A program made the position numbers and the translations under genes. The notes under the pieces were generated by a model. The model did not search any database. It was not told where the DNA came from and worked only from the letters and a program-made list of their open reading frames with translations. DNA of 64,000 nucleotides from Gracilimonas sp040904925 (GTDB taxonomy: Bacteria; Bacteroidota; Rhodothermia; Balneolales; Balneolaceae), in assembly GCA_040904925.1 (NCBI GenBank), contig JBBDSP010000011.1:248001-312000 (forward strand). Direction: 5' to 3'. Positions 8,553 to 17,737 of the stretch are shown here, piece by piece; position 1 is the first letter of the stretch, and each line of letters starts with the position of its first letter.

Positions 8553-8588
8553 TAAAAAAGCCAGCAGAGTTTATTTCTACTGGCTTTA
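8553..8588 (-). terminator. Rho-independent terminator of the S10 peptidase gene
   Basis: On the minus strand AAAGCCAG pairs with CTGGCTTT around an A/T-rich inner stem, followed by TTTTTTAT. It is placed 45 bases after the peptidase stop codon. Confidence 0.8.
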
Positions 8589-8633
8589 ATATTTTATAAT
8601 TAATCAAAAGAGGTTAATTAAATAATCATGACT

Positions 8634-10229
8634 TTACTTATCATAATTACTTAAATCAACTGTTTCCACATTGTACTTAATGCCTTCTCCTTCTTTAGGA
8701 ATTGCATTGAGTATAAACTCACGTACATCATCATTAGAGTCAATCAGCATATCTTTTCTTATATAAATCATGTGTCCACTCTGGTATTCTTTATAATCTA
8801 TACGATCTTGTAATTGACCAGATGGATCCATTTGCCACAATGAGTACTTCGCGCCGAAAGGATCGCAAGCACCATCATAATAACCCTGTTGATTTAGTAC
8901 TCTTAATGAAGGATTCTGTTGCATTGCCTTTCTAAGCATAATTGCTGTATTTCCGTTCTCATCATTCCAAGGACGTACATTACCTGAAATACTATATTCA
9001 AGATCTGTAGCAAAACCTAGGTCCTCTCGCAAATATTCATTAATTGCAGGAGTAAAGGAATGCTTCCATGAATCATATTCAGGGCTGTATCCTGGACGTG
9101 TTCCTGAGTTATCAGTATCTATACCAAGATAGCGAGAATCTAATCGACCAGTAGTATAGCCTTCATCTCTTAATAGCTCTTTCCAAAATGCAGAAGCTGG
9201 GATACTTAAATTATGCCCTAAAACAAAGTCTTCTGAAACACCCGCATAACGAGCTATTTGCTTAGCAACTTGTTGCCTCTTTTGATCAGTAAGTGTACCA
9301 CCTATTGCAACTGCTGGTAAATAGGTTTCCATCATAAATTTTTCAACTTCAGGCAATATATCTTCTAGTCTTCTATTTTGAAGATCTGGTGCTAACTGTT
9401 TGTAATACCAAGCTGTAGCAGTATAATGTGTAAGTTTATTAATGTTTGTAATAGGAGTTTGAACACCTGTAACTGTTCCTGGTTGACCAAAACCACACTG
9501 AGAGTGCATGATAACTCCATTCACATAAATATTATGTCCACCTTGTAATCTTCCGGCTAAACCAGCAACACGAGTAGTTCCATAGCTCTCACCAATCAAG
9601 AACTTTGGAGACTTCCAACGGTTATGTCGGGAAATAAAATTTCCAATCCAATCAGACAGATAACTCAAATCTTCTTGAACTCCAAAAAATTGCTCTCGTT
9701 TACCGTCATTCAATATTCTTGAAAACCCAGTATTAACAGGGTTCACATATACAATGTCAGTGGCGTCAATAACAGAATAATTGTTGTCCTCAACACCATA
9801 AGGTTGTACAGGGAAGCCTTCATCAGTAAGTTTCAGACGTTTTGGGCTAGTAAAGCCTAAATGCATCCAAACAGAAGCAGCTCCAGGGCCGCCATTAAAA
9901 GAAATTAAGAGAGGACGATTTTCAGTGTCTTTAACATCTGTTCTACGGTAATATGTATAAAATAAAGCAGCATCTGGTTTGCCGTCTTCCCCGTAAACAG
10001 GTTGTGTCCCAACGGTTACCTCGTAAGGAATGTCTTTACCTTTTATATTTACACTACGAGTTTTTGAGACAGATGTATCTGCAGGTAGAGCCCGATTTAA
10101 TTCAGTATCTAATTCCTGGGCAGATCTATTTTGTGCGAAAGTGTTTGTAGACAAACTAAAAAAGAAACCAAAGCATACCGCTATGGATAGTTTATAAATA
10201 TATTTATTGATATTTAAATTGCGAATCAT
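8634..10229 (-). CDS. S10 family serine carboxypeptidase
   Basis: 531 residues with a signal peptide (about 1-32, ending NTFAQ). The oxyanion segment FNGGPGAASVWMHLG, the nucleophile motif IGESYGTTRVAGLAG, the Asp region YYDGACDPFGA and the His region YQSGHMIYI are those of peptidase S10, acid serine carboxypeptidases that trim C-terminal residues. Secreted or periplasmic. The gene has its own terminator and is bracketed by two identical fixX copies. Sampled lines of its DNA are AT-richer than the neighbouring etf genes (about 33-38 versus 43-47 percent GC by hand count), which fits recent acquisition. Recognition of the family is firm; the substrate is unknown. Confidence 0.92.
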   Translation of the reverse strand: MIRNLNINKYIYKLSIAVCFGFFFSLSTNTFAQNRSAQELDTELNRALPADTSVSKTRSVNIKGKDIPYEVTVGTQPVYGEDGKPDAALFYTYYRRTDVKDTENRPLLISFNGGPGAASVWMHLGFTSPKRLKLTDEGFPVQPYGVEDNNYSVIDATDIVYVNPVNTGFSRILNDGKREQFFGVQEDLSYLSDWIGNFISRHNRWKSPKFLIGESYGTTRVAGLAGRLQGGHNIYVNGVIMHSQCGFGQPGTVTGVQTPITNINKLTHYTATAWYYKQLAPDLQNRRLEDILPEVEKFMMETYLPAVAIGGTLTDQKRQQVAKQIARYAGVSEDFVLGHNLSIPASAFWKELLRDEGYTTGRLDSRYLGIDTDNSGTRPGYSPEYDSWKHSFTPAINEYLREDLGFATDLEYSISGNVRPWNDENGNTAIMLRKAMQQNPSLRVLNQQGYYDGACDPFGAKYSLWQMDPSGQLQDRIDYKEYQSGHMIYIRKDMLIDSNDDVREFILNAIPKEGEGIKYNVETVDLSNYDK

Positions 10230-10411
10230 AATTGAAGTGATAAGTTATTTTTTTGATAGAAGGAAAGGTACTATTTGTAACTTTGTAACTGACGGCAAAA
10301 ATAATGCTAACTTAGAACCAGTATTACAAAGCTAAATAAACTTATTTAAAACAATTTACATCTAGTACTATGATACAGGCTTCAGCTTTCAGTTATTTGA
10401 ACAAACTGAGA

Positions 10412-10744
10412 GCTGATCGCTAAAACTCAACAACTATGAAAAACCTCAAACTCACAGAACGACTCGGACTTGTAAGCTACCGAAATCAGTCTAAGTCTGA
10501 TATTAAACCACACATTATAGTGGATACGGATATTTGTAATTCAACCTGTCCGCATAAATGTACGACCTGGGTATGCCCGGCTAACTGCTACACCATGGAT
10601 GATAATAACCAGGTGCACTTTCAAGTAGAAGATTGCATCGAGTGCGGAACATGCATGTATGCCTGTGATCAGGGAGCTGTGGATTGGAATTTTCCTGATC
10701 CTGAGATCGGTCGGGGTGTTACCTGGAATTTTGGATAGAAAATT
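10412..10744 (+). repeat. Direct repeat, right copy (fixX duplication)
   Basis: This is the second copy of the 333-base segment at 7660-7992. Identity stops abruptly on both sides: on the left the first copy carries extra palindromic repeat sequence, and on the right the flanks are unrelated. Confidence 0.9.
10436..10738 (+). CDS. fixX: FixX-type ferredoxin (copy 2, identical)
   Basis: 100 residues, the same as copy 1 in every codon. It carries both Cys clusters, so it should be functional. It no longer sits directly behind fixC, because the S10 peptidase gene, transcribed the other way, lies between. No promoter is evident, so it may be silent unless the 206 bases between the peptidase start and fixX supply one. 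The lack of even silent differences means the duplication is very recent or is kept identical by gene conversion. Confidence 0.9.
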   Translation: MKNLKLTERLGLVSYRNQSKSDIKPHIIVDTDICNSTCPHKCTTWVCPANCYTMDDNNQVHFQVEDCIECGTCMYACDQGAVDWNFPDPEIGRGVTWNFG

Positions 10745-10811
10745 CTTCTTCTCGAGCGTAAGTTTTAACCTGTTTTATGAATACTCAAACATGTTACCAT
10801 TTACGCACAAT

Positions 10812-11192
10812 CTAAAACCCCAGCTCTTGTAAGAAATCATCCTTCGTAGCAAGCGGATATTCGTTTGATAAAGCTGTAGCAACTATCAATCTGTCAGCCG
10901 GATCATTTGGAAATTGCTCCGGTAATTTTTCCTGAGCCAGAATCACTTCCTTATTAACCGGAATAACCGTACAAACTCCCTTCTGAGTAGCTAGCTCGAT
11001 CCAGGTTTTAAAATCCGGCTCAAGTTCTATCACCCCTTTTCGCTGTAGCATCTCAGCCTCCCAGATCGAAGCCGCTGAAATAGCAATTTCACTTTTTCGG
11101 GCATGTTCAGTCAGTGTGTCTCTTTCTTCATCAGACAATGGACCCTCTCCAAGCAGCCACCATATCCATACGTGTGTGTCAAGTAATATCAT
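10812..11192 (-). CDS. VapC-family PIN-domain toxin
   Basis: 126 residues. The PIN acidic residues are visible: Asp in LLDTHVWIWWLL (residue 5), Glu in AASIWEAEML, and Asp in FPNDPADRLIVATAL. These coordinate Mg for RNA cleavage. It starts eight bases after the stop of a ribbon-helix-helix type antitoxin gene on the same strand, the usual antitoxin-toxin order. The C-terminus ATKDDFLQELGF is typical of the THVW subgroup. Confidence 0.88.
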   Translation of the reverse strand: MILLDTHVWIWWLLGEGPLSDEERDTLTEHARKSEIAISAASIWEAEMLQRKGVIELEPDFKTWIELATQKGVCTVIPVNKEVILAQEKLPEQFPNDPADRLIVATALSNEYPLATKDDFLQELGF

Positions 11193-11200
11193 GACAGTTC

Positions 11201-11422
11201 TTAGTAATTTGTTCCTTCAAAACCGGAATCGTTGGGACGAAGCCCGGATGCCGAACCTCTACCCTTTAAGTCTTCCCAGGGGCTTTCTTTTTCTTCCTGA
11301 AAATTACCAATCTCCTTTCTGAGTCCTCTTATGATCAACTCTTTGAGACTTACTTCTTCTTCTACAGCCTTGATCTTGGCTTTCTTCATTAAATCGTCGG
11401 GAATATCTACTGATGTTCGCAT
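11201..11422 (-). CDS. VapB-like ribbon-helix-helix antitoxin
   Basis: 73 residues. The N-terminus MRTSVDIPDDLMKKAKIKAV is a short beta strand plus helix as in ribbon-helix-helix antitoxins that bind their own promoter as dimers. The C-terminal half (PWEDLKGRGSASGLRPNDSG) is a flexible toxin-binding tail. It is followed by the PIN toxin with an eight-base gap. Autoregulation is expected from the family. Confidence 0.85.
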   Translation of the reverse strand: MRTSVDIPDDLMKKAKIKAVEEEVSLKELIIRGLRKEIGNFQEEKESPWEDLKGRGSASGLRPNDSGFEGTNY

Positions 11423-11522
11423 ATCTGCATATTAATGCTAATATGACTCCATTGCAACCTTTTCCGCTATTCTGCGTACATTTATTTGTTTTCTCATACT
11501 AGGCTCACTCTAAAATCTTCTT

Positions 11523-13301
11523 ATGAAATTCCTGACCAATTTGCGTCCCATATTTCTTTTAGTACTTATCCTAACTCTATCGCTTTCGATTCAAGCCAAA
11601 GAGTATGCGATACCGGAGTTACGGATTGAAGTGCAGATAAATGAAGATGGATCAATAAAAATCACTGAACACCTAACCTATGTATTTGACGGTAGCTATT
11701 CCTGGGCTAATTACACGATTCCAAAATCTCGATTTTCAGGTTTAGAAGATATCCGGGTTACAGAAGGTGAAGAAAGCTTCATAAATCTAAATACCGAAGA
11801 AGCCGGCTCTTTTTTGGTCGAAGAATCTTCCGAAGCTTTTAACATCAAGTGGTTTTTTGATGCTGAAGATGAGGAGCGTACTTTTTCCGTTTCTTATACC
11901 ATTACCGGGGCTTTGACGATCGGGCCGGAATGGAGTCAGTTTTTCTGGAATTATGCAGCCTCGGGCAGGGAACGATCAACCGAAACCATCACAATAATGG
12001 TTCAGCTTCCTGAAATGGTTTCGACATCCGACCTTCATTCGTGGATTAGAGAACCGGTATGGGAGATCACGACTTCTAAATTTGAAAATGGTTTCCAATT
12101 TGAGGGAAGTGATATCAGCCGAAATCAAGCTGTTGTGATCCGAACTGTTTTTCCCACCTCTGTATTTAATGAACAAACTTCCATCAATGATCCTGATTTC
12201 ACATTAACCTGGGCTGAGAATGATGAAGCTGACTATCGGGAAGAACAAAGACAACAGGAAGCCGAAAATGCCCGGCTTTATGATCTGGCAGTAACCGCTG
12301 TAATCATTCTGGCAGGATTAAGTATTCTGAGCTTTATCTTTTTCTACAGGAAATACGGATCAAGGCATAAGATCAGGATCAGTGATAATAACAGCATTAT
12401 GATTCCCGGCCGACAGAAGCCCGCTGCTATCGGCTGGCTGTTAATGAATCGAACCGTCTTGGCTTCACACGTAACAGCAACTTTGCTGGACCTGGCCAGA
12501 AGAGGTTATTTTAAGATCGAGGAATTCGAAGGAGAGGAGGAAGAAAATTCATGGTTATCGTCCCAGGAAAATAATAATGGGTACAAGGTTCTGCTTTTAG
12601 ATAAAGATCCGGATTCTGATACAGCTATTTCAGAATATGAGAAGGATCTGCTGAAGTTTGTTGCCGGTAGAATTGATACTGAAGGCAACAAAATGGAAGA
12701 TATATTCAAGTTCTCTGAAACAGAAGTTTATAAATGGTTCAATGACTGGAAAAAGAAATTGAATACCTATGCCAAAGATCAAAATTGGATAGACAGTTCA
12801 AGCTACACGGGTGTTTATCTGAACCTGGGAGTTCAATCTGTTTTGTTGATCATAGGGGTGATTCTTATTTTTATGCTTCATCCCTTCATGGCTGTTGCAA
12901 TGGGAATTTCTTTCGTGGGGGCAATACTTTCACTAGCTATAATCCGGCGTACACCAAAAGGCGAAGAGGTATTTAGAACATGGAGCAATTATAAGAAGGC
13001 ACTAAAGAATGCCAAGGATTATTCCATTTCCGAAGATAAACTCGGACTTCATTTCATCTATGGAATCGCACTTGGGTTGAGCAAGCAGAACTTTGAACAG
13101 ATGTTTGAGCAACACCCCGATGCCGTACTGCTGATAACCTGGATTGCCATATTGCCGGGCAGCACAAATTCACCGGCTGCAATAGCTTCTTCTTTCAGTA
13201 CTTTGGCAGCTACGGGCACCATTTCAGCAGGGGGAGGAAGTTTTGCGGGCGGGGCTTCCGCAGGTGCTGCAGGTGGAGGCGCTTCTGCTGGCGCCGGATA
13301 G
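11523..13301 (+). CDS. DUF2207 membrane protein
   Basis: 592 residues. A signal peptide (about 1-25, ending IQAKE) precedes a periplasmic beta-rich domain with YTIPKSRFSGLEDIRV and TFSVSYTITGALT (about 30-235). A membrane helix follows at about 255-275, then a cytoplasmic region, two helices at about 435-480, and a Gly/Ala/Ser-rich tail (FAGGASAGAAGGGASAGAG). That order is the DUF2207 family, whose function is unknown. Monocistronic by appearance: antitoxin gene divergent upstream, lipoprotein gene 122 bases downstream. Confidence 0.85.
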   Translation: MKFLTNLRPIFLLVLILTLSLSIQAKEYAIPELRIEVQINEDGSIKITEHLTYVFDGSYSWANYTIPKSRFSGLEDIRVTEGEESFINLNTEEAGSFLVEESSEAFNIKWFFDAEDEERTFSVSYTITGALTIGPEWSQFFWNYAASGRERSTETITIMVQLPEMVSTSDLHSWIREPVWEITTSKFENGFQFEGSDISRNQAVVIRTVFPTSVFNEQTSINDPDFTLTWAENDEADYREEQRQQEAENARLYDLAVTAVIILAGLSILSFIFFYRKYGSRHKIRISDNNSIMIPGRQKPAAIGWLLMNRTVLASHVTATLLDLARRGYFKIEEFEGEEEENSWLSSQENNNGYKVLLLDKDPDSDTAISEYEKDLLKFVAGRIDTEGNKMEDIFKFSETEVYKWFNDWKKKLNTYAKDQNWIDSSSYTGVYLNLGVQSVLLIIGVILIFMLHPFMAVAMGISFVGAILSLAIIRRTPKGEEVFRTWSNYKKALKNAKDYSISEDKLGLHFIYGIALGLSKQNFEQMFEQHPDAVLLITWIAILPGSTNSPAAIASSFSTLAATGTISAGGGSFAGGASAGAAGGGASAGAG

Positions 13302-13423
13302 CCGAATCAGGCTTCAGTAAGTAACTTCTCGTTTATCAAATATTATAACTAACCTTGTAAGGAACATTCAAAATCTTCAAGTGTTTAATCGAGTGAAATA
13401 TAATCAACAAAAAATTCATAGCT

Positions 13424-14248
13424 ATGAAGTCAAGAATGATACTAACTCGATTATTTACATTTACTTTAGTACTGATTTCAGGAATGTTGATCGCTGCTTG
13501 TAGCACAAACAGCGACTCAGGAATGGGAACCCTTAAAGTTGGACTGACAGATGCACCGGCCAATTTCGATCAGGTCAACATTGAAGTTCGCAAGGTTTTG
13601 GTGAATAAAGATGAAAGTGCAGAAGATTCCACCGATTCAGGATGGCATACTATTATGGATGACTCTATGGTTGTCAACTTGTTAGACTATCAGAACGGAG
13701 CAGTTTTAGATCTTGGAGAAACAGAACTTGAAGCCGGGCAATACAATCAAATTCGTCTTCTTCTTGGTGAGAACAATAGTGTAGTTGTAGAAGGAGAAAC
13801 GTTTAACCTGACAACACCAAGTGCTCAACAATCAGGCTATAAGCTCAACGTTCAAGCTGATGTTCAGGAAGACCAGGTTTATGAACTTATCATCGATTTT
13901 GATGCTTCACAATCTATTGTGGTTACGGGAAATAATAACTATATCCTGAAACCTGTACTTAGAACCGTAAATCTTCAGGAACAAGCAAGTATTGCAGGAA
14001 CAGTACTTCCTCTGGAAGCTGAACCATTTGTGTATGCCATTATTGGAGAAGATACAGTTGGTACTCAACCCGATGAAAGTGGTGATTTCAAACTCATTGG
14101 CTTAGATGAAGAAACCTACAATGTTTGGTTCTCTCCCACTAACGAAGCTTACTCAGATTCTTTAGTTGAGGGTATTGAACTTGACGAAGGCCAGCAGTTT
14201 GAGTTTGAAGAAAGCATCGAATTAGAGAGTTCTACTTCAGGTAACTGA
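13424..14248 (+). CDS. DUF4382 domain lipoprotein
   Basis: 274 residues. The signal sequence ends in the lipobox LIAAC, so the mature protein is lipid-anchored. The following domain, TLKVGLTDAPANFDQVNIEV to DYQNGAVLDLGETELEAGQYNQIRLLLG (about 35-120), is DUF4382, often found in secreted carbohydrate- or surface-associated lipoproteins. The C-terminal 85 residues resemble a carboxypeptidase-regulatory-like beta sandwich (SIAGTVLPLEAEPFVYAI). A strong terminator follows. Confidence 0.85.
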   Translation: MKSRMILTRLFTFTLVLISGMLIAACSTNSDSGMGTLKVGLTDAPANFDQVNIEVRKVLVNKDESAEDSTDSGWHTIMDDSMVVNLLDYQNGAVLDLGETELEAGQYNQIRLLLGENNSVVVEGETFNLTTPSAQQSGYKLNVQADVQEDQVYELIIDFDASQSIVVTGNNNYILKPVLRTVNLQEQASIAGTVLPLEAEPFVYAIIGEDTVGTQPDESGDFKLIGLDEETYNVWFSPTNEAYSDSLVEGIELDEGQQFEFEESIELESSTSGN

Positions 14249-14272
14249 TCGATTCTTTAATTTTTAAAATCT

Positions 14273-14307
14273 AGCCTGTTTCCAATTTCGGGAACAGGCT
14301 TTTTATT
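14273..14307 (+). terminator. Rho-independent terminator after the DUF4382 gene
   Basis: GCCTGTTTCC / GGGAACAGGC stem with a short loop and a TTTTTATTT tail, 25 bases after the stop codon. Confidence 0.85.
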
Positions 14308-14376
14308 TCATGAATGGAATTTAATTTTCTCTATTTTGTATGAGCCTGATTTTCAGCTTTACAGAATAACCGATTC

Positions 14377-15543
14377 ATGAATTCTAAAGAATTTTACAAT
14401 AGCCTCAATACACTCCATTCATTCAGCAAGGTATCTGACCATACACTTTATTCACCTATTCCCGATGACTGGCACATTGCCTTAGCTGATGTTCGGGGTT
14501 CCACAGATGCCATTCGGCTCGGTAAATATAAAGAAGTGAATATGGCAGGGGCTTCTATAATTGCAGCTCTCAATAATTTTTACCACAAAGAAGATCTACT
14601 GCCCTACCTGTTTGGCGGAGATGGGTCAATGATCGTCCTTCCCAATGAAAGTATTGATAAAGTAAAAGGGATCATGGCCTTTTGTAAGAAGGCTGTTAGA
14701 GATGCTTACAACCTCGAAATGGCGGTTGGAGTAATGTCGATAAAAGAAGTCAGGGAGCATGGTCACGATATCAGTGTAGCGCGACTCCGTCTTTCAGATA
14801 TTATTGATCAAACCATTTTTTGGGGAAGTGGAGTTACTTTTGCCGAAGACTACATCAAAAAGCATGATACACTTAAAAATGTAGAACCCACTGAAGCTGA
14901 TTTTTCAGGTTTGGAATGCCGGTGGAATCAGATTCCCAGCGATAAGGATGAAGTGGCTGCTTATATCATCCAGGCCGTTGGACAAAATAATATGAAAAGC
15001 GTCGAAGTTTATGAAGAATGCTTCAAGAAAATTGAAACGGTCTATGGAAAAGATGAAGAATTTCATCCCATTCGTGAAGACGCTCTTCAAATGACTGCAA
15101 ATCCTCTTTTACTCGGAATTGAGTGGAAACTAAGAACACAGCCACCTACCCTGCTGAAAAAAATTAAGCATGCGGGAATGATGATCTTTCAGCTCATAAC
15201 CGGGTTGTACTTGATGAAATTCAAAAAGAAAACCTCAGCTACCCACTGGGGAGATTACAAACCGGATCTGGTTCGCCATGCCGACTACAAAAAATTCGGA
15301 GACGGACTGCGTTTCGTAGCCAACGGAACCGTTCAGCAGCGGATGGACATGTCTGCGTTTTTGGATGAGATGTTCCGTGATAAGAAACTCGTTTATGGTA
15401 TTCACCCTTCCTTTGCAGCTATGGTTACCTGCTTTGTAAGAAGTTATCAAAGCAATCACATTCATTTTGTGGATGGCACCGATGGAGGATATGCTAAAGC
15501 TTCACAGGATCTGAAAATTCGGCGAAAACAATTGGGGCTTTAG
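14377..15543 (+). CDS. DUF3095 family protein (nucleotidyl-cyclase-like)
   Basis: 388 residues. WHIALADVRGSTDAIRLGKYKEVNMAGAS (split across residues 31-59) and LLPYLFGGDGSMIVLPNE (about 80-97) are the DUF3095 signature, which resembles the metal- and purine-binding loops of class III cyclases. The second half includes VRHADYKKFGDGLRFVANGT and FVDGTDGGYAKASQDLK. Enzymatic activity has not been established for the family. Its stop codon overlaps the stop of the convergent LLM oxidoreductase gene. Confidence 0.85.
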   Translation: MNSKEFYNSLNTLHSFSKVSDHTLYSPIPDDWHIALADVRGSTDAIRLGKYKEVNMAGASIIAALNNFYHKEDLLPYLFGGDGSMIVLPNESIDKVKGIMAFCKKAVRDAYNLEMAVGVMSIKEVREHGHDISVARLRLSDIIDQTIFWGSGVTFAEDYIKKHDTLKNVEPTEADFSGLECRWNQIPSDKDEVAAYIIQAVGQNNMKSVEVYEECFKKIETVYGKDEEFHPIREDALQMTANPLLLGIEWKLRTQPPTLLKKIKHAGMMIFQLITGLYLMKFKKKTSATHWGDYKPDLVRHADYKKFGDGLRFVANGTVQQRMDMSAFLDEMFRDKKLVYGIHPSFAAMVTCFVRSYQSNHIHFVDGTDGGYAKASQDLKIRRKQLGL

Positions 15544-16565
15544 CCGATTTTATCCCTTACAACCGGAGCCACTTCTTTTGCGAAAAGCTGAATGGAGCGT
15601 AGCAGCTTATCATGCGGAACGCTTCCCACACTCATTTGAAGCAGAAAACGATCGTGACCAAATATTTCATGCTGATACATGATCTTGTCGATCACATCCT
15701 GTGGACTTCCTACTACATTTGCTCCTTTTAAGGTGATGGATGCATCAAACTGCTGGCGACTCATAGGCGGCCATCCGCGTTCTTTGCCGATCTTATCCAT
15801 TGTGGTTTTGAAGGCCGGGAAAGCAATGTCGGCGGCTTCCTCTGTAGTTCCAGCAATAAATCCGTGCGAATTGATGCTGATCGGCTGCTCGGGCTGATCG
15901 TAATCGGCCGCACCGCGTTTATGGATATCCACCATTTGCTTGAACTGTGCGGGCTGACCTCCAATGATCGCGATCGCCATAGGAATTCCCATAGCGCCGG
16001 CTTCATATGCAGATTTCGGGGTTCCACCCACGGCTCTCCAAACCGGAATTTTCTCCTGATGCGGACGAGGATATACTCCGCGGCTATTGATCGAAGGACG
16101 ATACTTTCCTTCCCAGCTGACCACTTCTTCTTCACGCAACTTCATAAGCAATTGCAGCTTTTCAAGAAACAGCTCTTCATAATTCTGAAGATCATAGCCA
16201 AAGAGCGGAAAAGATTCCACAAATGAACCGCGTCCCACCATGATCTCCGCCCTTCCTTTGGAAAGCAGGTCGATCGTGGAAAATTGCTGATATACCCGAA
16301 CCGGATCTTCTGATCCTAAAACAGTAACTGCAGAACTCAGTTTTATATTCTTGGTTCGAGCTGCTGCTGCAGCTAACAAAGTGGAAGGTGAAGATGACAC
16401 ATATTCTTCCCGATGATGCTCCCCAATTGCAAATACATCTAATCCCAGCTCATCGGCCAGTTCAATTTCTTCCATTAATTGATCGAGGCGTTTGGACGGA
16501 TGCTGAGGCTCTCCTTCTCCTTCAATCGGCGTGTTTTCCACAAAAGTATAAATGCCTAATTCCAT
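15540..16565 (-). CDS. LLM-class flavin-dependent oxidoreductase
   Basis: 341 residues. The luciferase-like barrel begins MELGIYTFVENTP and contains LGLDVFAIGEHHREEYVSSSPSTLLAAAAARTK (about 40-72), TIDLLSKGRAEIMVGRGSF and VGSPQDVIDKIMYQHEIFGHDRFLLQMSVG. These are the markers of group 1 bacterial luciferase-like monooxygenases that use reduced FMN. The substrate is unknown. A perfect 20-base palindrome 27 bases upstream of the start is a candidate operator. Convergent with DUF3095, sharing overlapping stop codons. Confidence 0.9.
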   Translation of the reverse strand: MELGIYTFVENTPIEGEGEPQHPSKRLDQLMEEIELADELGLDVFAIGEHHREEYVSSSPSTLLAAAAARTKNIKLSSAVTVLGSEDPVRVYQQFSTIDLLSKGRAEIMVGRGSFVESFPLFGYDLQNYEELFLEKLQLLMKLREEEVVSWEGKYRPSINSRGVYPRPHQEKIPVWRAVGGTPKSAYEAGAMGIPMAIAIIGGQPAQFKQMVDIHKRGAADYDQPEQPISINSHGFIAGTTEEAADIAFPAFKTTMDKIGKERGWPPMSRQQFDASITLKGANVVGSPQDVIDKIMYQHEIFGHDRFLLQMSVGSVPHDKLLRSIQLFAKEVAPVVRDKIG

Positions 16566-16591
16566 GATTCGTTAATTCGTGATTTTCTTTT

Positions 16592-16611
16592 TTAGTTTAA
16601 TATTAAACTAA
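16592..16611 (-). promoter_or_regulatory. Perfect 20-bp palindrome upstream of the LLM oxidoreductase
   Basis: TTAGTTTAATATTAAACTAA reads the same on both strands. It lies 27-46 bases before the oxidoreductase ATG on the minus strand, where a repressor would cover the promoter. The size and symmetry fit a winged-helix dimer operator, but no regulator gene is adjacent. Confidence 0.5.
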
Positions 16612-16730
16612 TCATTTTTGGTGAATGTTTGAGAGTCGCTTTGATAGATTCAATTTATCAAACAGATATTATTTTTCTTTTCAGTGTACGTATGATTATA
16701 TATATTACACGTATAAATAATTTCAGCAAT

Positions 16731-16970
16731 ATGAAATCAAAACTGACCCTCTCCATACAAGAAGAAATCATAGAACAGGCTAAGGAGCTTGCCAAGGAAA
16801 AGGAGACTACCGTATCACAGATGTTTTCCGATTTTGTAGAATCCCAAAAAACAATGCGGGAAAAATTAGCTTCTCTGAACAAAATTAGCGGCTCCATTAC
16901 TTCAAATATTGCCGCTGAAGATGGAGAGGAATACGGTGATCATCTGCATAAAAAACATGGCTGGGAATGA
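16731..16970 (+). CDS. DUF6364-type antitoxin
   Basis: 79 residues from the ATG at 16731 (MKSKLTLSIQEEIIEQAKEL). A further 34 codons open upstream are AT-rich, look non-coding and would precede the expected strand-helix start. It is a ribbon-helix-helix-like N-terminus with a long helix and a C-terminal tail DHLHKKHGWE. The stop overlaps the ATG of the PIN gene by four bases, the standard antitoxin-toxin coupling. Confidence 0.82.
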   Translation: MKSKLTLSIQEEIIEQAKELAKEKETTVSQMFSDFVESQKTMREKLASLNKISGSITSNIAAEDGEEYGDHLHKKHGWE

Positions 16971-17383
16971 CTTTCCTTGATACCAATATTTGTTTGGATT
17001 TCCTGGTAAAAAGAAGTCCCTGGCATGAAACCGCTGATAAAATTATTCGTTTCCACATTAATAACCATTTCGAAATGGGAGTCAGTGTGATATCTATTCC
17101 AACTTTGGCTTATCTGATAGATCGTCATCATAAAGAATATGAATCATCCGAGATACTAAAAGAATTTTCTGAGTTTATACATTTCCTCGAAGTTGATTCA
17201 TCACAAACAAAAAAAGCTATTTTTAGTGATTGGAATGACCTTGAAGATGCTATGCAATTTCAGTGTGCATTTTCCAACAAGGTTCAAACTATCATAACAC
17301 GAAACACCAAAGATTTTCAATTGTCAACTATCCCGGTTTTTCATCCCAAAGAATGGGCCAAAACTTTTATAGATAATGCTTAA
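16967..17383 (+). CDS. PIN-domain toxin (VapC-like)
   Basis: 138 residues. MTFLDTNICLDFLVKRSPWH opens the PIN fold with the first catalytic Asp. Later acidic sites are in DWNDLEDAMQF and TRNTKDFQLSTIPVFHPKEW, the last typical of the DUF6364-paired PIN group. Translationally coupled to the antitoxin by an ATGA overlap, and overlapping the DUF488 gene by eight bases at its end. Second toxin-antitoxin pair in this 6-kb stretch. Confidence 0.87.
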   Translation: MTFLDTNICLDFLVKRSPWHETADKIIRFHINNHFEMGVSVISIPTLAYLIDRHHKEYESSEILKEFSEFIHFLEVDSSQTKKAIFSDWNDLEDAMQFQCAFSNKVQTIITRNTKDFQLSTIPVFHPKEWAKTFIDNA

Positions 17384-17735
17384 AACCAAACGCGCTTACG
17401 AAGATCCTTCCGATGACGACGGCTACCGCATTCTCACCGAGCGACTCTGGCCGCGGGGTGTTTCCAAAGAACGAGCTAAGCTGGATCAGTGGATGAAATC
17501 GATCGCACCCAGTCATGAGCTTCGAAAATGGTTTGATCATGATCCGGATAAATGGGAGGAATTCAAGGAACGCTACCGGAAGGAGTTATTTGGCTCAGAT
17601 GCGGTCGAAGAAATGCTGGGGATCATCGAAAACCATGATACGATTACGCTGGTGTATGCTTCCAAAGATCAAGAGCGCAACAGCACGTTGTTGCTAAAAC
17701 AATTTCTGGAAGATCTGTTAGATGAAGACGTTTAA
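17376..17735 (+). CDS. DUF488 (YeaO-type) family protein
   Basis: 119 residues. YRILTERLWPRGVSKERAKL (about 16-35), LRKWFDHDPDKWEEFKERY and TLVYASKDQERNSTLLL define the YeaO/DUF488 family, small cytoplasmic proteins of unknown function. It overlaps the PIN-toxin gene by eight bases and is probably translated from the same message, although nothing in the family points to a toxin-antitoxin role. A 23-base perfect palindrome follows the stop. Confidence 0.9.
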   Translation: MLKTKRAYEDPSDDDGYRILTERLWPRGVSKERAKLDQWMKSIAPSHELRKWFDHDPDKWEEFKERYRKELFGSDAVEEMLGIIENHDTITLVYASKDQERNSTLLLKQFLEDLLDEDV

Positions 17736-17737
17736 AA

